From contig NZ_CP062948.1 of the NCBI RefSeq assembly GCF_014898175.1, positions 310,001-374,000 on the forward strand: a stretch of DNA of 64,000 nt, given 5' to 3'. Below are positions 49,819 through 59,674 of the stretch, one piece after another (position 1 is the stretch's first letter; every line of letters begins with the position of its first letter). This DNA comes from Bifidobacterium lemurum (lineage in GTDB: Bacteria > Actinomycetota > Actinomycetes > Actinomycetales > Bifidobacteriaceae). Both the position numbers and the translations under genes were made by a program. The notes beneath the pieces were generated by a model that worked only from the letters and a program-made list of their open reading frames with translations, was not told the DNA's origin and made no database searches.

Positions 49819-51869
49819 TCCTGATTCTCCTTTCCATGCGTGATGCACCGGTCCCAATACAAACCGGTCAAACCGTCGAGGATGGCACCGATGGCCCACG
49901 GCATCAGCGCGAACCATGTGCTGGCTATCGAGCCGTCCTCGTACCGTTCCTCCAACAGCCCTTGGCTGTGACAGAAGCGCTCCGACATCCAGCCCACCTT
50001 GCCATAGTCGTATTCGCCGTCGAAGGTGTTGTAGGTCTGGCAGCTCCACCGCACGGCATCCTCCATACGGGAACGGACGTAATCGTCTTCGCGGTGGTCG
50101 AGGTAGTACCGCATGTCGCCGATGATGTTGCTGGACATCGGATGGATATGCGGATTGCAGGTGGAGGTGACGCTCCCGCCGCAGCTCGACCAGCCGACTC
50201 TGCCAAGCGGCGGCACCGTGACAGGGGAGTTCCAGCAGAAGCGGAACGTGGACTCGTAGGCGAGCGCTTCGGCGAGATGGTCGAGATAGAGGTCGTCGCC
50301 GGTGATCTCGTGCAGTAGGCGCGTCGCCTTGACGTAGGCCAGCACTCCTTCGCTGTCCACCGCCTTCGAGGTGTCCAATGGGGCTCCGTAGCATTCCATA
50401 TGCCGCACGTACGCGTCATGGTAATGCCGTTCCGACGCCTTCAATCCGTCAAGATCGGACATGTCGCCGCCCACCTTCGCCCAATACGCGCCCGCCGCCA
50501 GACACCAGGCGCCTGCGAACGCGCCGTAGTCCAGTCCCGCTCCCGTCGTCTCGCTGAAGATGAAGGGGTATTCGCCGTCGCTGTTGCGTTGCGCGGCGAG
50601 CCTCGGAACGACGCCGCCGACCATATCGAGCCAGTCGGCATGTTCCGCGTGCCCCAGACCACGCTCGTATTCGTAGGATTGCAGTACGTAGTACAGCATC
50701 TGTCCGACCAGATAGGCGCTATGCCCCGGTTCGGGAATACGGTCGCGCCACCAGCCATGGTTGCTCCAGACGCCATCATCCACCGCGTCGAACGGCAGAC
50801 CATTGTTGGGGTTGACGCAATAACGCACGATATGGTCGATGCAATCCAAAGCCTGCGAACGCATCCTCTCGTCGCCGAGTCTCAGACCGCTGGCCAGCAT
50901 CGGGGCCGCCGCGGCCATACCGTTCGTCCAACCGCTCGACCCTAATTTCTGGTACCAATACGGCCCATCGCCAAGTCGTACGCCCAACTCGCTGGGACGG
51001 TCGAACACGAATCCGGCGTACATGTGATCGTCAGGCAGCCACGCATCGCGGCTCACCGCTCCGGCGAGGTCTTCCACCGCCCGCCGCGGATCGCCCACCA
51101 TACGCGGAGATTCATGGAAGCGGCGGTACACGGTCCGCAATGCCGGAATAATGGCTCTCTCATCGGAGGCCTCATAGTCGAACACGTCCACAAGAACGAC
51201 CGCACGGCCGCCGGCGGGCAAAATCAGGCATTGGTCTTCGATTCCCGGTCTGGGCCGTATGTTGGCGGAGCTGACGAACAGCCAAGGCGCGTTCTCGTAT
51301 CCCAGCGTCACGCCGATCGAAGCGATTCCGCGCGTCGGCGCATCCACGTCGTCGGAGGAAAGCGAGCAGGTGTATCCCGAATACTGCGCAAAAGCACCAT
51401 CGTCGCCGGCCTCATGGCCGCGCAAGGAGTCGTCCGCCCCATGGACCAGATACGCGCCCATCGAAACGCCTCTCACCCTGCCGTCGGACACGGCGAGCGC
51501 GCAGGGATTCGCCAGACGGTCCGCGCGCACCATCCACCATGACGACGCCGGCAGCCGCGTTTCGCCATCGCGCATCCGCGGGAATCGGTCCGGCGTGGCA
51601 AGCGGCGCCTCGCCGCGATTGCGCCCGTACATGAATCCCGGAAGGAAGAACCGGGGATCGTCGCCTTCCACCGGCAGGTCGATACGCACCACGCCCTGAA
51701 ACGTCGCGTCGGAAACGTTCGTCAAAGTCACCTCGTGCCGCCATGGCGTTTCGGCGCCGCCATCACCGCCCCGGCATCGGTCATCGATGGCGAGTCCGAC
51801 CATGTCGGGAGACAGGTACCGCGGAGTTTCGCCATCAACCGGTCGTACGCTGTACCGCAGACGCATCAT
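49815..51869 (-). CDS. Unknown two-domain protein in the xylan operon (candidate glycosidase)
   Basis: About 684 aa from MMRLRYSVRPVDGE (51869); an ATG at 51878 is an alternative because the site is weak. Residues about 1-270 look like beta-sandwich (HEVTLTNVSDATFQGVVRID; LFVSSANIRPRPGI; AVVLVDVFDYE). The rest is helical with repeated aromatic hairpins (GYWYQKLGSSGWTNGMAAAAP-like, NSDGEYPFIFSETTGAG, AFAGAWCLAAGAYWA, WSCQTYNTFDGEYDYGKVG), as in (alpha/alpha)6 barrels. Candidate acids are present but I cannot place a catalytic pair. It has no signal peptide and overlaps the GH120 and GH8 genes, so it probably acts on the same oligosaccharides. Confidence 0.7.
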   Translation of the reverse strand: MMRLRYSVRPVDGETPRYLSPDMVGLAIDDRCRGGDGGAETPWRHEVTLTNVSDATFQGVVRIDLPVEGDDPRFFLPGFMYGRNRGEAPLATPDRFPRMRDGETRLPASSWWMVRADRLANPCALAVSDGRVRGVSMGAYLVHGADDSLRGHEAGDDGAFAQYSGYTCSLSSDDVDAPTRGIASIGVTLGYENAPWLFVSSANIRPRPGIEDQCLILPAGGRAVVLVDVFDYEASDERAIIPALRTVYRRFHESPRMVGDPRRAVEDLAGAVSRDAWLPDDHMYAGFVFDRPSELGVRLGDGPYWYQKLGSSGWTNGMAAAAPMLASGLRLGDERMRSQALDCIDHIVRYCVNPNNGLPFDAVDDGVWSNHGWWRDRIPEPGHSAYLVGQMLYYVLQSYEYERGLGHAEHADWLDMVGGVVPRLAAQRNSDGEYPFIFSETTGAGLDYGAFAGAWCLAAGAYWAKVGGDMSDLDGLKASERHYHDAYVRHMECYGAPLDTSKAVDSEGVLAYVKATRLLHEITGDDLYLDHLAEALAYESTFRFCWNSPVTVPPLGRVGWSSCGGSVTSTCNPHIHPMSSNIIGDMRYYLDHREDDYVRSRMEDAVRWSCQTYNTFDGEYDYGKVGWMSERFCHSQGLLEERYEDGSIASTWFALMPWAIGAILDGLTGLYWDRCITHGKENQE

Positions 51870-51871
51870 TC

Positions 51872-53836
51872 TCACCATTCCCATACCACGATGCGGGTCT
51901 TTCCGGCCGGCAGCCCGTCGATCGGACCTGGCGTGCGCATCGTCTGGCACGGGCGTCCGAGCAGGTCGATGTCCAGGACGATGTCGGCGCCGTCCGGGCT
52001 CTCGAAGCGTTCCTCCACAATGCGGGGCACCGGCAGGTCCTTGGACCCGGTCACGGGGACCCTCGTCTCCGACAGCCCGTCGGGCACGTCGCATACGAGC
52101 GTCAACGTCCCGCCATCCTCTTCAAGCCGCACCGGAATCGCGGCGGTATGGACGACGGCCCGCTCGTGTCCGCTGTCGTCGACGCGGCCGCAATACACGT
52201 TGTGCGCGGCGTACAGCGGCTGCAGCGGATTGCGCTCTCCCCCGCCCTGGGACGGGTCGGCCCACATCGCGTGCAACGCATCCAAATAGCCGCGCATGTC
52301 GTTCGGATGCTCCGCGTAGGACGCGAGTCCGAAGGCGCCCACGACCGCCTCCTCCCATTGCGGCGCGAACACGTTGCCGCGGTACCTGTCGTCACCGCCG
52401 GAGACGACCGCGCAACCGGCCACCTCGGTGCTGTGGGGGAAGTGGTACGGCGTGGAACGGTCAGGCACCGTATACAAGTCGATGGCGCCGCAGATGAGGT
52501 TGTTGACGAACGCGCCGCCCTGCGACCAGTTCTGGAACGTCACCGGCGAGGCGAAGATATTGTCGTCCACCAGATAGGGGCCGTGGCTCACTTCGATCAT
52601 CATGTCGCGCACGTTGCGGTGCATGATGTTGCGGCTGATTCTGGTGCCCTGCGTCTGCCAGTCCATCCACAGGCCCAACGAGCAGTCGGCGATGTCGTTG
52701 TGGTCGATCACCGTGTCGATGGCGGCGTGGAATTTGATGCCGGCCACCTCCCATCCGAAGAATTCGTGCTTTTGCGCGATGCGGCGGATGCGGTTGTGTT
52801 CTATGCGGCTGAACGCGCATCCCATATGGCCGACGATGGCGTTCTGCCCGCAATCGTAGATATGGTTGTTCCGCACGATATGCGAGCCAACCACGCCTTT
52901 GCGCCATCCGATGCGAAGCGCTTTGAATACGGATTCGAGCTGATACTGGTAGCCTGTTTTACGCTCGGTTCTCGCCCATTCGTTGTCACCGCTCGACAGT
53001 TCCTTGCCCAATGACACCGCGGAGAACTTGGCGTCATGCAGCACATTGTCCTCGATGATCCAGCCGTACGCCCAGTTCGGGCCGACCATGCCCCACTGCT
53101 GCGCGGTGGGCGGCGCCCAATCGCCGGTGGCCTGCGCCATCTCGAAGCCCCGCACGGTGATGTAGTTGACATGATGGCGTGAGGGGAAGAAGCAGGTGCG
53201 GCGCACGCTGATCTCGACAAACTCCTCGTTGGGATCCGCATCTTGGAAATTCGCCCAGATGGTGGTGGTCCCCGCCGCCTCGTCGACTTCGGCATGCCAT
53301 ACGTATCGCGTCTGGTCGGGATCGAGCACGGGCCCGACGGTTTTCAGCGCGTAATCCTCGACCTCCGTGCGCATCCGGGGATCGAAGGTGTCTTCCACGG
53401 TCGGAACCTCGTAGAACGAACGGCCGTTGAGATACACGTCGCCCAGATGTTTGTCCGGCTCCTCGCCACGCTTGGGGGATTCCAGCCAATCGCCGAAGAT
53501 GACCTCCTTGAACGGATTGAAATCACCGAACAGCGCGTTCGGCACCGCGGCCCGCCACACCGTGGGATGTCCGTCGAGACGCACCCATCCTTGGAGACGT
53601 TCCGATCCCTTGATGACGGGCTTGCCCTCACCTTCCGCGGCGCGGTAGACGATGCGTTCGTTCTCGCTTAAGCCGCCGTTGCGCGGGTCGACCTCCTCTC
53701 GATACACGCCTTCATGCACGGTGACGATGTCACCGGGCCGGGCGATGCGTGCCGCACGGCCGATTGTGGCGAAGGGACGGTCGACGCTGCCGTCGCCGGT
53801 ATCCTCACCTGCGGAAGAGACATGGTATTCGGTCAT
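51872..53836 (-). CDS. GH120 beta-xylosidase
   Basis: A 654-aa right-handed beta-helix enzyme that releases xylose from the non-reducing end of short xylo-oligosaccharides. It matches the pattern of XylC from Thermoanaerobacterium saccharolyticum throughout: EYHVSSAGEDTGDGS, IVTVHEGVYREEVDP, FNPFKEVIFGDWL, the nucleophile aspartate in GLWMDWQTQGTRIS (D392) and the acid glutamate in MMIEVSHGPYLVD (E415). No signal peptide. The stop overlaps the next gene's start region, so expression is coupled. GH120 is also known from B. adolescentis. Confidence 0.93.
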   Translation of the reverse strand: MTEYHVSSAGEDTGDGSVDRPFATIGRAARIARPGDIVTVHEGVYREEVDPRNGGLSENERIVYRAAEGEGKPVIKGSERLQGWVRLDGHPTVWRAAVPNALFGDFNPFKEVIFGDWLESPKRGEEPDKHLGDVYLNGRSFYEVPTVEDTFDPRMRTEVEDYALKTVGPVLDPDQTRYVWHAEVDEAAGTTTIWANFQDADPNEEFVEISVRRTCFFPSRHHVNYITVRGFEMAQATGDWAPPTAQQWGMVGPNWAYGWIIEDNVLHDAKFSAVSLGKELSSGDNEWARTERKTGYQYQLESVFKALRIGWRKGVVGSHIVRNNHIYDCGQNAIVGHMGCAFSRIEHNRIRRIAQKHEFFGWEVAGIKFHAAIDTVIDHNDIADCSLGLWMDWQTQGTRISRNIMHRNVRDMMIEVSHGPYLVDDNIFASPVTFQNWSQGGAFVNNLICGAIDLYTVPDRSTPYHFPHSTEVAGCAVVSGGDDRYRGNVFAPQWEEAVVGAFGLASYAEHPNDMRGYLDALHAMWADPSQGGGERNPLQPLYAAHNVYCGRVDDSGHERAVVHTAAIPVRLEEDGGTLTLVCDVPDGLSETRVPVTGSKDLPVPRIVEERFESPDGADIVLDIDLLGRPCQTMRTPGPIDGLPAGKTRIVVWEW

Positions 53837-53918
53837 CGTTCAGACTCCTTTGACTTCCCGACCTGAGATGGATGATAGGACGATGGCGGGGTTCGCCCGC
53901 CCGTCTATGGCGCACCCG

Positions 53919-55805
53919 TCAGTCTCGGGGGAACGCCACGCGTAACGGTGTGAGCAACGACCCCCGCTCGTTGCAGAGCAATCCGCGTTCCGGATTGTTG
54001 CGCCAAGCATACCGAATCTCATCCGGTCGACGATTCGGTCGGCGCAATCGGATATGACAGCCGTCGATCCGCGCCTCTGTGGGCACATCCAAGCCATCAT
54101 CCCAATGGAACGAGAATTCGCCCGGAGACCTGCCATCGACGGTCGACAGCGTTATCGGACCAAACGATGCGCCGCCCGCCTTCTTCTGCGAAATATGCCG
54201 ATTCGCGAATGAAAGCACCACATCGTCGCCTTCCACGCATACGTCGGTCAGGCATGGCTGCGAGCAGCCGACATCCTCTCCATACACCAACTGCAGCGCG
54301 GCATCGCATAGCTGCTCTCCAATCGGCCGTTTGCGCACCGGATGCAGATCGTTGCGTTCGCCTACATCCAAGGCCACCACCGTGGCGACATCGTCCACAT
54401 CACACGACACCTGCCATTGGGCTTCGCGCACCACCGGCCAGCCGCCGTCCTCGACGCAGTCGATATCGATATTGGGCAATTGGACGATCAGAAACGGCAG
54501 ACGATCCTGATTCCAGCGGCGTCGCCACAAGCCGATCATCGCGGTCAGCATGCGTCGATACTCCGACGCGCCGTCGCCGGTGTTCGACTCGCCCTGATAC
54601 CACAACACCGCCCGGAGCGCGTATCGCGTGCAGACTGACAGCATCGCGTTATACAGGCCGGTCGGCTTCCAACGGACGAAATCCTCATATGGACATTCCG
54701 TGTCCGCCTGCGTCGCCACGGCGTACCGCCATGCGCCTGACAGATCCACGCATTCGCCGTCCACGCGCAATTCCAAACGTTTTCCCGGCGTCACACGACC
54801 TGAACCATGCTCGCAGGTCAGCCTGACGCGAATCTCATTCGTCCCTTCCCGCAGCACGTTCTCATCGATCCGGTAATCGCGCAATTCATACCGGTTGTCA
54901 TGCCCACCGAGGCGACGCCCATTCATCCAAGTCTCATCGGCGTCGGCCATCGTTCCCAAGCGCAGCATCGCCGGCATACCCGCCTGATCCCGGCGCAGGT
55001 GAATCGTCTTACGTAATTCAAGCACGCCGTTCCAATCAGACAGCCCCACGCAATCGAAAGCATTCGGCAGTTCGATATCATGCCATGACAATTCGTCTTC
55101 CGGCTTCGCCCGAAGTTCGAGCGCATCATGCCATCGCCGAATCCGGGCGAGACTGGACGCGCTTTTCGCCTCGGCGACCCCATCGCCCAGATAGGGGTTC
55201 AGCACCTCGAGCGCGGAGGGAAACGACGAAAGCGTTTCACGGTCCATCCAACTTTCGATGGGCGAACCGCCAAGCGACACATTCATCAGCCCCACCGGAA
55301 CGCCGAGATGGCGGCGCAGCGCGCGGCCGAAGAAATACGCGACCGCGGAGAATCCACCGAGATGATCGGCATCGACGCCCGACCATGAACCTTCCTCATG
55401 ATCGACCACGGGCCCTTGGAAATCATAGCGCGGAGACACTTTGTACTGTCGCAGCAGAGGATCATCCGGCTTGGAGAACTCCTCCGGATACTCCCGGCTT
55501 ACCCATGACATCGGCAGTTCCATATTGGATTGGCCACCGCACAGGAACACCTCGCCCACATAGCAGGTCCGTCGCAGAGAGCCGCCCTCGCCATCCGACG
55601 CCGAAAGCTCGAACGGCCCTCCGGCCATCAACGGTTCCACAACGACCTGCCACGCACCGGTTGCGTCGACAAGCGCCGACGAACGCCGATGCTGCACCTC
55701 GACGACCACTTCGCTTCCGGGAACGCCCCAACCCCAAATCGTCACAGGCATATCGGATTGCAGCACGCATCCGTCGCCAAACAGTTTCGCAAGAACGAGT
55801 TCCAT
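53919..55805 (-). CDS. SGNH-type sialate O-acetylesterase-like / acetyl xylan esterase
   Basis: A 628-aa protein starting MELVLAKLFGDGCVLQ at 55805. An Ig-like N-terminal segment precedes the block I motif FLCGGQSNMELPM (serine near residue 94). A second part has GLMNVSLGGSPIESWMD (block II-like) and AVLWYQGESNTGDGASEY, and the block V DxxH equivalent is DVGERNDLHPVRKRPIG. An inserted beta domain (about 260-370) resembles the one in sialate O-acetylesterases. No signal peptide, so it deacetylates imported oligosaccharides, probably acetyl-xylose units. Confidence 0.8.
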   Translation of the reverse strand: MELVLAKLFGDGCVLQSDMPVTIWGWGVPGSEVVVEVQHRRSSALVDATGAWQVVVEPLMAGGPFELSASDGEGGSLRRTCYVGEVFLCGGQSNMELPMSWVSREYPEEFSKPDDPLLRQYKVSPRYDFQGPVVDHEEGSWSGVDADHLGGFSAVAYFFGRALRRHLGVPVGLMNVSLGGSPIESWMDRETLSSFPSALEVLNPYLGDGVAEAKSASSLARIRRWHDALELRAKPEDELSWHDIELPNAFDCVGLSDWNGVLELRKTIHLRRDQAGMPAMLRLGTMADADETWMNGRRLGGHDNRYELRDYRIDENVLREGTNEIRVRLTCEHGSGRVTPGKRLELRVDGECVDLSGAWRYAVATQADTECPYEDFVRWKPTGLYNAMLSVCTRYALRAVLWYQGESNTGDGASEYRRMLTAMIGLWRRRWNQDRLPFLIVQLPNIDIDCVEDGGWPVVREAQWQVSCDVDDVATVVALDVGERNDLHPVRKRPIGEQLCDAALQLVYGEDVGCSQPCLTDVCVEGDDVVLSFANRHISQKKAGGASFGPITLSTVDGRSPGEFSFHWDDGLDVPTEARIDGCHIRLRRPNRRPDEIRYAWRNNPERGLLCNERGSLLTPLRVAFPRD

Positions 55806-55851
55806 TCCACCCACTTCCTTGTAGGGCTGTGATATGACGGGAGTCGTGCAC

Positions 55852-55877
55852 GGGGCGATCGGATTCGCCATCGCCCC
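55852..55877 (-). terminator. Hairpin between GH43 and esterase genes
   Basis: GGGGCGAT (55852-55859) pairs with ATCGCCCC (55870-55877) with a 10-nt loop. No U-run is seen on the minus strand, so partial termination or mRNA protection is likely. Confidence 0.5.
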
Positions 55878-55921
55878 GCCTCCCCGGTGCTTCGGCATCG
55901 AGGAACGCCCGCCGTCATGTC

Positions 55922-57553
55922 CTAGCCGTGGTTCGGCAGTTCTTTGTAGTCGAAGTGGTCGAACGTCGCCTCGGCGCCGTAACCGGCCACATCCACGCAG
56001 GCCAGTCCGACGAAGGCTCCGGTGAAGAATCCGCCGTAGCGTTGGTTCACATAGTCGTCCGACAACAGCTTCGCATCGAGCCTGACAGGAATCTCGTTCC
56101 AGAGCTCGCCGTCGAAGGAGTATTCGTACGTGTAGAAACGCGTGCGCACCTTGGTGCGCAGCCACACCGCATCCACGTCATCCGGCACCACGATGGCGTC
56201 GTCCTTCAGGAATGAGGTGTAGACGCCGAAGTCGTTCTGCGCCACTTCGATCACGCGGGTTTCGCGCTTCTCATCCCAGGTCACATACACCCACGACCAG
56301 GTCACGTCGGAATAATAGTTGGTCAGACCGGCCATGGCCATATAGGTGGTCGGACGGAACTCGACTTTGGTTTCGGCGTCGAAGTCGAAGGCCTGCCAGC
56401 GGCGCGCCACCAACGACAGCTCATGCAGGTTGCGCAGCGACCCTTGGCCTCGCAACGTCAGTTCGCCGCCGCCGACCCGCCCCATAGCTTCGGTGAACGG
56501 CACGCGCAGGGTGTTCCAGTCATGCCCCAGGGTGTCGGATTCGAACTCGTCGTGCTGTGAGTGATCGGCAGGAGCGACGGTTTCGACCGCGTCCTTGGGC
56601 GCGTCGACATACCGTTCGCCTCCGTGACCGCCGACGATATGGGGCCAACCGTCCTCATCCCATTCGACCTTCTGGATCGAGGTTTCGCGTCCCAGCGTGC
56701 ACCAGCCGCGCGGATCGTTGGCGGCTTCGGTTTCGTGATGCCACGGGCGGGCGCACAGCGAGGCGTAATACCACTCCCCCGACGGGGTTTCGACCAACGA
56801 ACCGTGGCCCTGCTTCTGCAGGTAGGATCGCGGGGTGTCGAAGTTGGTGAGGAAGGGATCGCCGGGCATACCCTCGAAGGAGAGCGCGTCCAACGAACGG
56901 GAGCGGGCGACCGACTCCTGATGCGCGTATACGGTGCCGCCTTCGGCCGCGAAGAGATAGTAGTAGCCGTTGATTTTGTACAGATGCGGTCCTTCGACCA
57001 GTTTGGCCTCGGTGCCCGCCCAGATGGTGCGTGCGGTTTCGGGCTTGAGACGCATCGTGTCGACGTCGAATTCGGTCAATGTGATGCCGTCGAAGGGATG
57101 ACGGTATTCACGGAAGTCCCAGGTCTGCTGCACCAGATACTTGCGCCCGTCGTCGTCATGGAACAGACTGGCGTCGAATCCCACGCCGTTGAGCCGGATC
57201 GGTTCGCTCCAAGGTCCGCGGATGTCTTCGGAGGTGACCAGATAGTTGGTGCAGTCCTTGAACGCCCCGTCCACCATTTTGACGTCGGCGTACACCAGCC
57301 AGAACCTGCCGTCGGCGTAGCTGAGATCAGGCGCCCAAACGCCTCCGGACGAGCAGTTGCCTTTCATGTCGATCTGGCTGGCGCGGTCCAGCGCGCCAGG
57401 CAACGTGTTCCAGTGCACCATGTCCTTGGATTCGTGCAGACGCACTGCCGGGAACCAGTCGAATGTGGAATTGGCGATGTAGTAGGTGTCGCCGACGCGG
57501 ATCATCGAAGGATCGGCGTGGAAGCCGGGAATCACCGGATTCGAGATCTTCAT
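55922..57553 (-). CDS. GH43 beta-xylosidase
   Basis: A 543-aa inverting enzyme with a five-bladed propeller and C-terminal beta-sandwich. Catalytic set: general base in GFHADPSM (D14), the pKa-modulating aspartate in GVGFDASLFHD (D127), and the general acid in KLVEGPHLYK (E187). Length and the C-terminal RETRVIEVAQNDFG region match the GH43 subgroup of XynB-type beta-xylosidases. No signal peptide. It shares the operon with GH120, so the two exo-xylosidases may divide acetylated/arabinosylated and plain substrates. Confidence 0.9.
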   Translation of the reverse strand: MKISNPVIPGFHADPSMIRVGDTYYIANSTFDWFPAVRLHESKDMVHWNTLPGALDRASQIDMKGNCSSGGVWAPDLSYADGRFWLVYADVKMVDGAFKDCTNYLVTSEDIRGPWSEPIRLNGVGFDASLFHDDDGRKYLVQQTWDFREYRHPFDGITLTEFDVDTMRLKPETARTIWAGTEAKLVEGPHLYKINGYYYLFAAEGGTVYAHQESVARSRSLDALSFEGMPGDPFLTNFDTPRSYLQKQGHGSLVETPSGEWYYASLCARPWHHETEAANDPRGWCTLGRETSIQKVEWDEDGWPHIVGGHGGERYVDAPKDAVETVAPADHSQHDEFESDTLGHDWNTLRVPFTEAMGRVGGGELTLRGQGSLRNLHELSLVARRWQAFDFDAETKVEFRPTTYMAMAGLTNYYSDVTWSWVYVTWDEKRETRVIEVAQNDFGVYTSFLKDDAIVVPDDVDAVWLRTKVRTRFYTYEYSFDGELWNEIPVRLDAKLLSDDYVNQRYGGFFTGAFVGLACVDVAGYGAEATFDHFDYKELPNHG

Positions 57554-57583
57554 GTCTACTTACTCCTTGCACAACGAAAAGGA

Positions 57584-57617
57584 ATCCGGGGAGACGGAAG
57601 AGGGAATCTCCCCGGAT
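57584..57617 (-). terminator. Hairpin between permease and GH43 genes
   Basis: ATCCGGGGAGA (57584-57594) pairs exactly with TCTCCCCGGAT (57607-57617) across a 12-nt loop. A mild U-content follows on the minus strand (TTCCTTTTCG), so partial termination between importer and enzyme genes is plausible. Confidence 0.55.
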
Positions 57618-57641
57618 CACAGCGAGACGCGGGAACGCGCG

Positions 57642-58538
57642 TCAGCCCTTGACCGCGCCGGTCAGGCCGCCGACGATCTTCTTCTGGAAGATCGTGAAGC
57701 AGATCAGGGCGGGCAGCATCGCCAACGAGGTGAATGCGAGCACACGGGCGGTGTCAACGGAATGCTCGGAACTGAACATCGACACGCCAAGCGGCAAGGT
57801 GTAGTTATCGGAGCTGCTGAGCACGAACAGCGGCAGCATATAGGCGTTCCAGCTGCCCACGAACTGCAGAATGCCGACGGTGGCGACGCCGGGCATCGAC
57901 AACGGTATGACCATGCGCCAGAAGAATCCCAGTCGTGAGCATCCGTCCAGCAATGCGGCTTCCTCCAATTCCATCGGAATGGACTGCAGGAACGGCACCA
58001 AGATGATGATGGTCTGCGGCAGGCCGAAGGCGATCTGAGGAAGAATGATGCCGGCAAGAGAGTTCGACAATCCCAGATTGCGAATCATCAGATACAGCGG
58101 CGTGATGCCCACGGTCATCGGAAACATCAGACCGGCGGAGAACAGCGCATACATCAGCGGCGCGTACTTGAAACGGTAGCGGGCGATCACAAAGCTCACC
58201 ATGATGCCCAGCACGACCACGCCCACCATCGTGCAGATCGCCACGATCAGCGAGTTGCCAAGTTCGGTCCAGAACACATCGCTGGCCACCACGGCCAGAT
58301 AGTTGTCCCACACCCACGGGTCGGGCAGACCCGACGGATTGACGGTGATCTGCGAATTCGTACGGAAACCGCCGAGAACGATGTACAGCACCGGCGTCAC
58401 GCAGATGGCCACCAGTATCAAGGCGAAGAAATACACAATGGGATTGCCCCAGGGCGTCTTCGCGGACACACGGTACCCATTGGCGGCCGAATACTTACCT
58501 CCGCGAGCCTTGCGTCGCGCGGTCACACTGATGGACAT
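57642..58538 (-). CDS. CUT1 sugar ABC permease, MalG type (xylo-oligosaccharide importer)
   Basis: A 298-aa six-span permease. EAA loop SIPMELEEAALLDGCSRLGF with FWRMVIPLSMPGV. The basic N-terminus (SVTARRKARGGKYS) lies on the cytoplasmic side. It is 1 nt from the MalF-type gene upstream. It contributes the pore for the importer, with the ATPase encoded elsewhere. Confidence 0.9.
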   Translation of the reverse strand: MSISVTARRKARGGKYSAANGYRVSAKTPWGNPIVYFFALILVAICVTPVLYIVLGGFRTNSQITVNPSGLPDPWVWDNYLAVVASDVFWTELGNSLIVAICTMVGVVVLGIMVSFVIARYRFKYAPLMYALFSAGLMFPMTVGITPLYLMIRNLGLSNSLAGIILPQIAFGLPQTIIILVPFLQSIPMELEEAALLDGCSRLGFFWRMVIPLSMPGVATVGILQFVGSWNAYMLPLFVLSSSDNYTLPLGVSMFSSEHSVDTARVLAFTSLAMLPALICFTIFQKKIVGGLTGAVKG

Positions 58539-58539
58539 G

Positions 58540-59580
58540 TTATTTCACCTCATTCATCGTGACGGCCTGGCGGCGAGCTTCTTCCTTCGCGCGCTTCGCG
58601 GCACGTTTCTTCTGCTGCTTCTGCTCAAGGGCGCCGTCGAGATCACGGTTAAGCACAAACCGCTGATACAGCAATGCGATCACCAGGGAGATCAGGAAGA
58701 TGATGATCGCGACGGCGGAGCCGTATCCGTAGTTGCCGGAGTCGCGCCCCTGACGCACCATGTAGGTGGCCATGGTGGACACACCTGCGGTCTCCGAGAT
58801 GAAGCTGCCCCAAATGATGTACACGAGATCGAACAGCTGCAGCGAACCGATCATGGACAGGAACACCCAGATGCGCAGCGTCGGAGCCAGCAGCGGCAGG
58901 GTGATACGCCATTGCATCTGCCAGAAGCTCGCGCCGTCGACTTTCGCGGCCTCATACAATTCCTCCGGAATCGACTGCATGCCGGCCAGCATCAGAATGA
59001 CCGCGAAACCGATGTACTTCCAACTGATGAGCAACAGCAGCGTGATCATCGCCAGATTGGGGTCGGCCAGCCAGTCCGGCCCCTCGATGCCCAGATAGCC
59101 CAACAGCTCATTCACGGCACCGGTTTTCTGCAGCAACAGACTCCAACCGGTTCCGACGATGACCTCGGACACCACGTAGGGAACGAAGATCAGCGTGCGG
59201 ATCAGGCCGCGTCCTTTGAATTTCTGATTCAGCAGAAGCGCGAACAGGATGGCGAGCGGCGCTTGGATCACCAGCGAACCGATGACGACTTCGAAGGTAT
59301 GAAGCACCGCCTTCTGGAAGCTGGCGTCGGTCAGAGCGGTGATGTAGTTCTGCAGCCCTACGAATTCACCGGTTTCCGAAGGCTGCCCGAATCCCTTCCA
59401 CTTGTAGAAGCCGTAATAGGCGCCAAAGAGAAGAGGCAGGATCACGAAACAGACGAACAGCAGAATCGCCGGCGCCGAAAGAACGGTGATTTCCGCATAG
59501 CGACGGAGTTTGCCATCGTTGGGTCGTGAAGTGTTGCGCGACAGCCCCCACCGTTTTTTCGCTGCAGCTGTATTGGTCAT
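58540..59580 (-). CDS. CUT1 sugar ABC permease, MalF type (xylo-oligosaccharide importer)
   Basis: A 346-aa permease starting MTNTAAAKKRWGLSRN at 59580, with GGAG 5 nt upstream. EAA loop SIPEELYEAAKVDGASFWQM with QWRITLPLLAPTL. The C-terminus carries a long basic coiled tail (ALEQKQQKKRAAKRAKEEARRQ), longer than usual for the family. It is paired with the MalG-type permease. Confidence 0.9.
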   Translation of the reverse strand: MTNTAAAKKRWGLSRNTSRPNDGKLRRYAEITVLSAPAILLFVCFVILPLLFGAYYGFYKWKGFGQPSETGEFVGLQNYITALTDASFQKAVLHTFEVVIGSLVIQAPLAILFALLLNQKFKGRGLIRTLIFVPYVVSEVIVGTGWSLLLQKTGAVNELLGYLGIEGPDWLADPNLAMITLLLLISWKYIGFAVILMLAGMQSIPEELYEAAKVDGASFWQMQWRITLPLLAPTLRIWVFLSMIGSLQLFDLVYIIWGSFISETAGVSTMATYMVRQGRDSGNYGYGSAVAIIIFLISLVIALLYQRFVLNRDLDGALEQKQQKKRAAKRAKEEARRQAVTMNEVK

Positions 59581-59621
59581 TGTTGCTCCATCAGACATCA
59601 TTATGTACAAGGTTGGATTGC

Positions 59622-59657
59622 CATGTGATGGGATGGTTCCCGCCATCCCATCACATG
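59622..59657 (-). terminator. Hairpin between binding-protein and permease genes
   Basis: CATGTGATGGGATGG (59622-59636) and CCATCCCATCACATG (59643-59657) form a perfect 15-bp stem with a 6-nt loop. It lies 18 nt beyond the binding-protein stop and has no U-run, so it probably protects the binding-protein mRNA 3' end. Confidence 0.7.
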
Positions 59658-59674
59658 AGTCTCATTCAGAGCGA

